Source: Nymphalis io (lineage: Eukaryota > Arthropoda > Insecta > Lepidoptera > Nymphalidae). Taken from it: 64,000 nucleotides of DNA. Shown piece after piece: positions 33,301-45,300 of this stretch. The first letter of the stretch is position 1. Each line of letters begins with the position of its first letter. Under the pieces are notes generated by a model. It worked only from the letters and a program-made list of their open reading frames with translations. It was not told where the DNA came from and made no database searches. Both the position numbers and the translations under genes were made by a program. The stretch lies in NCBI RefSeq assembly GCF_905147045.1, contig NC_065897.1, forward strand, positions 10,121,001 through 10,185,000. Direction: 5' to 3'.

Positions 33301-36300
33301 ACCAACTGATCCATTACCTAGAAGATCACTGTCTAATTAATGATCGTCAGTACGGGTTTCGACCAAAACGGTCCACAGGTGATCTTCTAGCGTACGTAAC
33401 GCACCTCTGGGGTGAAGCTATCGACAAGCATGGAGAATCGTTGGCTGTCAGCCTCAATATCTCCAAGGCTTTCGACAGGGTCTGGCACAGAAGTCTTCTC
33501 TCCAAGCTACCGGCATATGGTCTGCCTGCTCAACTATGCACCTGGATTGCCAGCTTCCTACACAAGCGTAGCCTTCGTGTTTTAGTAGATGGTTGCGCTT
33601 CACAATTCTATGTAGTGAATGCTGGCGTCCCCCAGGGATCTGTGCTATCTCCCACACTCTTTCTTTTGCATATCAATGATATGCTCTCCCTTGGGAACAT
33701 ACATTGCTATGCAGATGATAGTACAGTGCATGGTGGATACCACGGACGCGCAGTGGCTGGGCAGGCGGAAACTGAGGAGAGGCGGGAGAATCTTGTTATT
33801 GAACTCGATAGGACATTAGAGCTCATCGCCAAATGGGGTTCTGATAATCTTGTTGAGTTTAATGCCAAGAAAACACAGGTGTGCGCTCTCACAGCGAAAA
33901 AGTCACCATTTTACCCTCATCCCTCCCTCTGTGGCACACCGCTGATGATACAAAGCAAAATCGCCATGCTGGGGATGGACGTTCGCTGCGACCTTAGTCC
34001 AAGGGATTACATCGAGGCTATTATAAAAACAGCTTCACGAAAACTCGGAGTTCTGAACAAGGTGCGGCGTTTTTTCACGCCACAACAACTGTGCCTGTTA
34101 TACAAAACACAGGTACGGTCTTGCGTTGAATATTGCTCGCACCTTTGGGATGGCTCCGCTAAGTACCTAATGGACGCCTTGGACCGGTTGCAGCGACGTG
34201 CAGTACGCATTATTGGCGACGTAAAGGTCACAAACACCCTTGAACCTTTACAAATGCGTCGCGAGATAGCAGCACTGAGCGCTTTCTATCGTCTGTATCA
34301 CGGCGAGTGCTCTGAGGAATTATTCTCTCTAATTCCTGCTTCCCCCTTCCTTCTTAAGTCCACGCGAGCTGGTTCTCGATGTCACCGCCTAACTGTGACA
34401 TCAATTCCATCGCGCACAAAGAAATTTGGCAACTCCTTTCTTTGTCGCACTACCAAAAAATGGAATTCCTTACCAGCTCACGTGTTCCCCTCCTCTTACA
34501 ACCCGGGTTCCTTCAAACGAGGCGTGAAGAGGCATCTTGCGGGCCGGCAAGGCGGGGACGGCTAGTACAGAACATTCTTCCCGACTGTACTGGCCGTCGT
34601 CGCGTTTGGACTCTACTACCACTTACCATCAGGTGGAGTAGAGTCATTTGCCATCCCGGGGCATATAAAAAAAAAAAAAGATGTATTGCCTCGATAGGGA
34701 TCGGCAAAGTGTGGAGGCGTGTTTCCCCAAGTGGTTGCCAAAAGGAAAAATACACTGACCCGAAGTGGCCGCCGGGACCCCACCTACCGGTCACCAACCG
34801 GCACGACGGTCCACCCCGAGATTATGCGTGGCCTGGTGGGGCAGCCTCACGAGCTGGTTAGGCACGCTCGGGCCCCTGTACTATGCCACGGGCGCCCAGC
34901 GGAACAGCCGTTTCTTCGGGTCTCCCTGTCCGGCAGGTCAATACAGTTTCCTACGGCATTGGTTCAACACCCGTCTCCACTGGACCAACACCCATCGCGG
35001 CAATACTCGCTTGGGCTCTGGCTGTACGCTGGCTGACCTCGAAACGCGGCTGCAAGCCACTTCACGAGTTTTTCACCATGCGTACGGTGGTAATAAGCCA
35101 GGCGGATGTTTAACATCCTACCACCAGAAAAACAGGTGATTGATTAAAGAGTAAGAATTGTTTTTACTGTCTAATCCAATAAACTACTTCGTTGGTCTAG
35201 TGGTTAGATTGTACGGCCGCATTTCAAAGATCCCAATTTCGAATTCCAAGATTTAAACAAATGTATTACTTATTTTTGACCGGAAATTCCCAGTCATGCA
35301 AATCAGCCCGTGTCCCGGAAAGTAAGTTGGTCTTGAGTGGTACGTTTCTCGAGTCGTGTTACGTTGTGGTCCCAATTAGACTATAAGAGTATGTTAAATG
35401 AGTACTACTATAAAAAATATAATTTTAAAGTTTAACTGTTTTGTAATGAACCCGTGATTCGTAACAACCCCAGGTGCATTTATAATAATGCCGGGCAAAA
35501 TAATAATTATGATCACGTTAAAATATAATCAATAATATGGATAGTCGAGGTTATGTTCAAATGCCTAACATAATTTAATGACAAAATAAAAAAAATCCAT
35601 GAGATAAATAACATTCCTGACATTGTAACTATTGATGTATGTTATTTTATAATTATGTTGTTAAAGTCTAAGATTAGAATTATAAAATTTATTATTTATC
35701 TGAATACAACTATGTAAATTTTACGTAATTATTTACTAAATGGATTTTAATTGTGTGTTATATCATATGGTTATGTTTATTATTAAAATGGCCGGTTTAA
35801 TGTGTTTTAACGTAAAACATAAGCAATGCGGGCAATTAATTGTTGCTTAATTGAATGTTTTATATATAATATTCAAAGGTACTGAAAAATCAAACAGAAA
35901 TCTGATTCTAATTGTTTTTTTTTCTCGCTGGTAAAATGATTTTACGCGTTATCCCACGTAAAGTGTATATGGAACTCGCACGCGCCGAGCATGCACCGAA
36001 ATACCCACCCAAAAACCAGCGTCACCCACTCCGTCTCTTTGGAAGGCGAAACGGGATTACTTGCGCCATACTACCGTGACGCCTCGACGGTTGGCCCAAA
36101 ATCTCCACTCGTAATCTTGAGTAATCTAATATACCTATTATACTACAACTATAACTTATTCTTACCACAAGAGAAGTAAACTCAAATAAACAACTTTGAC
36201 ACCGAATTGACGCGATATCAGCTGTCGAGATCTTGAATAATTTATGGTATTAACTATCTTCTTCTTCTTTGTTCAAACCCTCTTTCCAGTTCAGCTGGGG

Positions 36301-39300
36301 TCGGGTATCCTTGTACATCTACGCCAGAGAGCTCTATTCTGGGTTGTCTGTACTCAGATTCTCTTTCTGGGCCTCATTTTGTATGTTTGACCACCAGTTT
36401 GCGGGCGGTCGCCCTCTTCCCCGCGGTCGGTCCGGGATATTTAAGGCTTTCTTGATAGGATGATCATCGTTACGTTTCAGGATATGGCCGTACCAGCGCA
36501 GTCGACATTCCTTAAATTTTTCATACTCATTCCTTACTTTGTCCAGCCGGGTGATTCCTCCCGCCCATCTAAACATTTTCATCTCGCTTGTATGCAGTTG
36601 TTGTTCGTGTGTCTTTTTGATGGTCCAACACTCTGCCCCATAGATCATGGTTTTGCGTACTACCGTTTTGTACACTTTTCCCTTTACACGAATGGACATT
36701 CTATGGTCACAGAGAACACCCGAAAGCAATTTCCATTTTATCCAGGCGGTTTTAATGCGGTGGTCCACGTCCTTATCGATATTTGCATCAGTAGTAAGCA
36801 CAGATCCAAGATATTTGAAGTTGTCTACTTTGGATAGTGCGCATTATGGTATTAACTATGAATTCGCGAAAAAATGGCGTTCCGAATGTCCGCGAAGTTA
36901 TAATTCAAACTTCGAATTTACTGTAGTTATAACTAAGTTAAGTGGAACAGTGTTGTTTTATAAATAAAGGTAAATTCATCAAGAACTGTTTATAGTGCGT
37001 AATACAGCAGAATAATTAGTAAATCAGCAGTAGTGAGGGAGGAAGTCTGGAGTGTTTACATTCCCATGCCTCGGACGTATCGTTAGTCCGATGCCTGAAC
37101 TCTTTCTGGTTTTGTCAGATTTGCCCAGGGAATTATGAGTTTGAGGGAATAGAGATTGAAACGGTGTTAGCGCTCACACAATTGTGCACTATGTAGTTGG
37201 CTAATCTTTCTTGAGAATGGTTGACGTGGCCGATTTGAACGAAAAATTTTGATAGCTACACATATGTATATGTTAAAAAGACGTGAAGAGGCGCTTAACT
37301 GTGATGAAATTATTGTATTGTAGTGAGTCCACACAAGTTACATGCGAAATAGTTAGAGAGCGAATAGTTTTGCTTGAAATAATAATTTGTATATGGAGTT
37401 TGATTAATTTGTTATGCATTGATTTCGTATTTTTTATAGTAATAAAATATGTTTGTTGCAGATTACATTATCTTATTGTCATTAGTATGTGATCGTGTAA
37501 GTTTTATAAGTATCGCGACTCGTAATAAACAATAACTTGTATAAATGTTATGTATCATATTTTAAATTTTAGTATTTATTTCAGTATGGTTTCTGTGTTG
37601 TTGTTTTTTGATAAAATAAATGCAAGTAAACTTGATGACTAGTTAATCAAAATGTTTATTTAAATATTAATCGAACACAAATTTTTATATTTACCATGGG
37701 ATCTAAATACGTACGTAAAGTGAAATTATAAAGTATTGATTTTTTTTATGGTCATGTAAATTTCATAATACGCAAACACCATATATTCTAACTGTAAAAA
37801 AATCCTAAAGCAAGAGAAAAGAAAGTCATGGATAAATGTCTAATGTTTTTGAAGTTTTATAAAATTCAATAATATCGTTATATTTCTGGCGGCAATGATG
37901 GGTACTACATTATGTTGTAATGGTACGATCTTTCTTAATAACTTTATATCGTAGATTCATAGATGGCTAGATTGCGCTGAAAGACATTTTTATTTTGCAT
38001 TTTGCTACTTTGCAGAAATTCAAAGTATTTTATATGTATAATAAAAACTTTTTACTTATATATTAAAAAAAAAGTTGCAACTAGCAAAATTCATTAATAT
38101 AAAATAAATTTGTATAGTAAATCTAAACTTCCAAGAGACTACATAAATAAACAAGATACTAAAACAGTTTGGCTCTTTTTCTTGTAGATTAATATTATAT
38201 TGTTATACAATGTATAATATTATAATTCTTTCTTAGATTAATGATTAAAATTTCAAATATTTGTCATTTTAAAGATAAAACTATATTTTTGGATTTTTTT
38301 CGTGGATTCTATTTGGCTTTTGATTTCCAGTGTTTCCAATGCTTTACAGCAATCATTATCGCGGGAGAAAATTAAGGTTTTACACTTCTCACCTGCCCAC
38401 AAAATTATTTAAAAATATATACAAAAATGACACCAGTGTTCATTACAATATTTGATCAATTTAATTTTTATCATATTTAAGTTATACTTAAGATTGTTTT
38501 TGGTATTAAAAACAATAGCTAAAGGCACGCGGTGTTCCCATGCGGTCACCCATCCAAGTACCTACTGAACTCGCCCGACGTTGCTTACGGTGTTCGGACA
38601 AGAACCGGTGTAGTCAACGTGGTATGAACGTTAACGTTTGAATAATCCGCTTATTGGTTTATAGGGCAAGGGATATGTTTAGTCAAAAAATGTCATGAAT
38701 TTATTTAAATTATGTCATTGAATAATACGAATATGATATTATAAAACCTTAGTATATTTAATCTAGTGAATTAAATTTCGCAAGCCCGGAACTATTACAG
38801 TTGTCCATGGGCATTAAAGTAATTACCAACGTAGTTACTTTCCATCCGGTGAGCCAACTGCCCGTTTCCCTCTCACATAAAAAAATATTTATTATATTTA
38901 TTAATCAAAATCAAAATTAAGATTTCTTCGAAATATCGATTAAGTTTTGTGGATACGATAATTCAATTACTAAATAAGAAAGTTGAAAAATAAATTTGTA
39001 TTTAATGATGTTTATTTTGACAAAGGATAATAATAATAATTATTATTTATTATTACAATGTAAAAATAATTCAAAAATGTACAAAAAATATTTTATTGTT
39101 AGTCATCACTTGGTGATCTTTTCTAGTCCTGTTTTAGAAAGGAACGCGTAGGGTTGCATGGCAACGGAATAAATACCATTTTACCTCGTATTTATGTCTT
39201 ATTTCCATTTATTTTCCTCAATAAAATTTTGATATATCTTTACGAACTGCAAATAAATTAGTAAAAGAATTATTCATGTGTATACAACATAATAAAAAAA

Positions 39301-42300
39301 TAGAACCTGTAATTGGTAATACGGGTTTTTTTGTTAAATTTTTATGGCCAGTTAATTATTTCTATTGATGTCGGTCAACATTGCAGATTAAAGGGATATG
39401 CCCTACAAACCCAATCAACATATATTTTGGAAGCAATAACAATACCAGCCAACCGGTATGCACTATGCATATAAGAATTAGCGCGTAATTATATTTTGTT
39501 TTGGAACACTCAAAGATGAAAAACATGTATATTTTGTTTTTAGTTTTAAAACATATTTATAAATAATAATTAAAGTACTTGAATTTATATTGAAATAATT
39601 AAGGTTTCGCACATTCGATAAAAAACCAGTGTCGTGTCTTACATACGGTTCATGTAAGACACGATATAGATTAGCGGTAATCAGTAAAAATCATAAAATC
39701 TGCTGTGGAGAAACTTGTTTTTACTCTATTTTTTAAAATGACTAGCAAAGGGCCTAAGGGGCAAGGGGGTAAGTGGTCACCTTCTCCGATTTATATACAC
39801 TGGCACTGTTAGAAATAAAACTTCTCATAATGGGGCTTGAGATGTTTCAATAACGTTAACTGCTCACCGGTCGAACCGGAACACCGAGTAAGGTCAATGC
39901 CGTACATCGATGTTGTACCAATTACCAGTACTAAGAAAGGATTTTTGGAAATTCTACCCCTAAAGAGATGAAAGGTTGTATGGAAATCGGTCATTTTCAA
40001 AATTAGAAGCATAAAACTTCATATACAAGTTTCTGGTTAAAAATAAATATATACGTATTTAATATATTTATATATATACAAATAAATACAATTAAAATTA
40101 CAATGTCTGTCTGTGATTTCAAGATAACTGCCTCTTTTAAAGTTAATATGCCTGTTTGCGAGTTATCAAATCAAAACAATTATTTTTTAAATTGTTGTCT
40201 GTCTGGCTGTGTGACTGTTTGTCCGGGCTAATCTTTGAAACGGCTAAAATTAATTGTAAATTGAGATAACTGAATTATTTAAGAAGTATTTCAAAGTTCC
40301 TTTTAATCATTATTTTGTCAAAATCGGTTGAGTTTTTTAAAAGTTATGAATACGTAGGTACGTATTTTTGTTTTAGAACATAGATGGCGGTGTGTTAAAT
40401 AAGTCAATTTCTGAATCGTGGTGTCCAGATTCGTAGTAAAGTAACCTTCTGCCATCCATATTAACATTCGCGTTTTGTTCAAATTTGCGTTGTCGCTATT
40501 TTGTCGTCGTTTCATCTGATTGTTTTGATTTTTTCATCAATTTAAATATTACTATTTACATTGATAACATTAATTATTTTAATTTTATATATTATAAAAA
40601 TGACTGTTTATAGTTTACTAATAAAGAATAATAATATTAAACAATTTGTGGCTTTAGGCTTTGTGTGCTTTTGGTTGTCATACTATATCTAGGTTGTCAT
40701 TTTGTTCTATTAGCTAACTTCTTAGGTAATATTTTTGTTTTGAATTTAATACATTTTTACGGTTACCTATTCCTTAGTTTTAGTGTTTAATATAGTTTGC
40801 ATGAAATTGCTTAGTTTAATCGTTATTTATAGTTACATTAGATAGAAAATGTTGTAAAATTTTCTATTACTTGCTGTTGCTTTACCTCCGGACACCTATA
40901 TGTAGTATGTTCACGTGTAAGTCATGCTAAAGATATCACTGTTTTAGCAAATGTAAATACTACACCTATTATAGTATATAAGGAGGCATTACAATAATTC
41001 AGTATATCCATTTATCTTTAATTACTAGAATAATAATAATGACATTAAATCATAAATACGAAATATTATACGAAATGTTGTGTGTGTTGTGAATATAAGT
41101 TATTTCTTTACGTTTTATCACAACAAATATGACATAATTAACATATTTTGACCTTTTTATACCGTTTAACTGGATTTTCGATTATGGCGCGGGAGAAGCC
41201 GCGGGCCAAGCCCTAGTACGGTATAATATCATTATTGTATATTATAATTTCTTTAATTTTAACGTACACATACATTATGTCTTTTGTTATAAAAAGGTCG
41301 GGCCAATAAAAAAATATTGGGTTTTTCTGTCAGAAAAATCTCAGTAGCAGCCAGGAGTCAGATGTAAAGCATCGACACGGTTTAGGATGTAGCATGTTTG
41401 AAACCAAAAAAACCTGTTTACTGTGAGTTTGAAGACACCAACGTTGTACATATCAGGAAATACAGACTCAGGCAAAGTATTCCACAGTTTTGCAGTACAA
41501 ATAATAAATGTGGGTCCATCTATGATGCTTAGGTCGCGTTTGTCTAGCCGTTCGATGGAAAAAAGGAGGCGGAATTAAATTGTGTAATTATTGGGCACCT
41601 TCTCCGAAATGTATTTGATAGTTTATTTTATGTTATAAAATAAATTACAAAATTTACTTACAACCGAATTCTTTAACTTAGGCGTTAAACAATTTCCAAG
41701 TTTCAAGTCTGCAGCGAATTTCATGAGTTCCCCGACTGTAAATAGTGGGTTTAATCGGTCATCCTGAAGTATGTAGCAAGATTTCTTCCGATACTCCTTC
41801 AGATCTTGCGACTTTTCGTTCCCCAACTCACATATGCTATCGCCAGCACGAATTTTACCTTTTACTCCTGCCACACTGGAACAAACCGAAAAATAGATTA
41901 TTAGGTATACTATTCCTGTCGTTTCATGATGTTATTTATAGGCCCATTTCATATGGTTTACGAAATAAGTCAACGCTTAAATTTGCTGCTTCAATTCAAT
42001 TCCATTTTTTTTTGCTTTAAACATAATTTACATGTTTAGTGACTATATTTATGACATGCAATTAATTAACTATTAAATTATATACTAAAATGATTAACTA
42101 CATTTTGCTATTAAATTATGAACCAAGATATACCAATTATTCATTTAAATAACACTTATAAACTTGATTAATAAATATATTTGATATTTATTGCAGGAAT
42201 TCTTTTACAGAGTAAAAACATTTTTTAACCAATTAGTCATGTAATTTTTTTCTTGAATCTTGAATTGAATAAGGCAGATATTTAATATCGGAAGGCAACC

Positions 42301-45300
42301 TATTATAAGTTTTAACTATCATGCGGTCACAACTATTTGAGCAGAGAGCTGTTTTACACGGTGGCATGTATAATTTGTTTGGATATCGCGTATTAAATGA
42401 TACAATATTCTGGCTAATCTTAAAGTAATTGTTTTTGAATTGCTTCACAAAACATGCTGCTTCGTATATGTAGATGCATATCAACTTAATTATTTGAGAT
42501 TTTTAAATAAGGTTCTGCAAGATTGCATCTTTAAATATAAGCTTAAAGTAATATAGCTTTTCCTTGCTTAATGAGTTATGTGATGTAAAATATTGAAACA
42601 ACGTCTAAGCGAAACAGAAGATGAAAGATGAAAGAACGTCCCCGACTTTTAAATATAAAATAGAATCAGTAATTATACAATTGCCTTACTAATTGTATTT
42701 TAATGACGAGCCGGTTGGCGTGGTTGGTGGATGCTTGCCTTTCACGCCGAAGATTGTGGGTTCGATTACCACCCAGGACAGATATTTGCTTGCATGAACA
42801 TGTCTGTTTGTCCTGAGTCTGGGTGTAATTATCTATATAAGTATGAATTTACAAAAGAAAAAATAGTATATGTAGTATATCAGTTGTCTGGTTTCCATAG
42901 TACAAGCTCTGTACCAGCTATATTTAGGATCAGATGGCCGTGTGTATAAAATGTCCCATGATATTATATTATATTATTATATTATTTATCCCATAATTGA
43001 AATTATATGTATGTATACTTATTAAAAATATCTTTACTTGTTATGTAATTGGCCGACCGACACTTGTCTTACAATTTTTCCATAAAACATCGTTAACTCA
43101 ATTGTACACGTTCATGTTTGTCGTTAGAGAGTTCCATTCCATGCCTCTCTAGTCCAATTGCTAGATACCTACTCGTTTTAAGATTGTCTTAAATCTTACA
43201 ATAAATCATCACAAATTTTTAATTTGTTTTGAGGTGTTAAAAATATCAATGAAATTTTAATGGGACCACCTTGCTGCTATATTGAAGCAGCTATATTGAA
43301 GCCAAAATAATTAAAACATCATTTATTAAGCAAAGAAGTTTTTCCCGAAACTCCTTATTTTTGAAGTCGTTTAGAAATGGAAGATTCTCGAATCGCGGAA
43401 CCTTTATAGATCCAAAACGACATAGAATTTTATAATACGGCTATGTATTAATTACTCTATTAATATATCTAAATCTATGAGCGTATCCGCATAGATATTG
43501 CACACATAGCCATATAGCGTACTGACAAATATAACGATTATCTATCAAATATCTTATCATAAATGCTAAGATAAACCCGCAGACAATACTACATTTATCA
43601 ATTAATTTGACGAATTTCGAAAAATACGTTATGTTCACTTTGTACACTTACAACGATTTGACTTATTTTACAATTTCATCAAACCTGCTGTTATAATACG
43701 AAGGTCAATGAACAAGCTAAGCGTAATATAGGATTGTGATCTTTATTTTGTTCGACGTAACAGTACATTCATGATTTCTTTTATCAAGGAAAATTTAGTA
43801 TATTCGGTTTTTTTTTGTTAAATTTAAAAGTTCATAAGCTTACTGATCAATGGTTGTAATTTTACCGCTTAGATCGTTTTAAGGATATTTGGTTTGAAGT
43901 AGTGTTTAATTTATGATTAACATAATATAGAATAATGAGATTGCGGACTTCTCTCTTTTTAATATATGTAAATTATTCCTGACCTGTTTCTGAAAGATCG
44001 TTCAACGTCCTCGCTAAACTTAATCACCCAATTAATCATTAATTTATTCGTATTTTATTGCCGAAATTCTGATTCGATAATGGTAAATAAGCAAGTATAT
44101 TCAACTAAACTTTGTTCCGGAACGATCCAAACTATATCAAAAACAACCGACAACGAGACAAAGGCCGAACATTCTCAAACTTATTGAAATTGATAATTTA
44201 TCTGATGGTTAATAAAAAAAATACGAAGGGATAATATAATTTATAAACTGTGGATGTTTAGGAAATAAATAACGATACATGATACTTAGGTATCATTAGG
44301 TATTTATGCAACCAATTTTGTGGTTCAATTTCCAAATATTGAATTTACACAATCGACTAATAAACCTTCGAAAAGGCTGTACCTTTAAATAAAGTGAAAG
44401 GACATTAATACTTGCACGCAAAATAAAACGTTACCGTGAATATCTTTTTTATTTTCACTAGAGAATAACACGTAGCAAGTCTTTGAAAAGAATAAAGAAT
44501 ATATGTACCATTCTACAGTTGCTTTATAGATTACAACAACAATTGCACCTGATACAAATTTGGTTTACAACAAATAATTTGATTATGAAAGCTAATAAAC
44601 AAAATATAGTATTTATCGTACCTATGTATAACAACATGTAAAACAACAGCGCTTTCATTTGATATAAGACCGCTTTTTTTATAGAATAGTAAGGCGGATG
44701 AGCATAGGGGTCACCTGATGGTAAGTGGTCACCAACGCCCATAGACATTGGCATGTAAGAAATGTTAACCATCGCTTACATCACCAATGCGCCACCAACT
44801 TAGGAACTAAGATGTTATGTCCCTTGCGCCTGTAATTACACTGCCTCACTCACCCTTCAAACCGGAACACAAAAATAACCAAGTACTGCTGTTTTGCGGT
44901 AGAATATCTGATAACTGGGTGGTACCTACCCAGACGGCATGCACAAAGCTCTACCACCAGTAAATACGATTGCTGCTTCATAGTATCATGCCCTATGTCT
45001 TTTACTCTGGTATATATGTATAGTGCAATTATGCTCATTCATCAAAAAAGAGCTAATAGGGCCATTTACAATCTTAGAGTTGAAACTCCCTTCGAGATAT
45101 TTTTAACAAAGTCGGTATACTTCTAGTATATTTTAAAACAATATTATGTATATATCTATAACAATATATAAATTTTAATTGTATATTATAATATCCATTA
45201 TAGCATTGATTGTTTCAATAAAAACATTGATTATTTATTTAAACACGAGAAATAAAGAAAAATTTATAACATCAAGTTTCCGTCTAGGCAAAATCAATTC

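Noticed and set aside
34680..35139. Overlapping frames of 76-160 codons in the GC-rich block
   Set aside because: Three frames are open at once with no domain; high G+C explains it.
38524..38635. Functional 5S rRNA gene
   Set aside because: Small deletions and insertions in the conserved body, a single copy and an intronic position argue against function.
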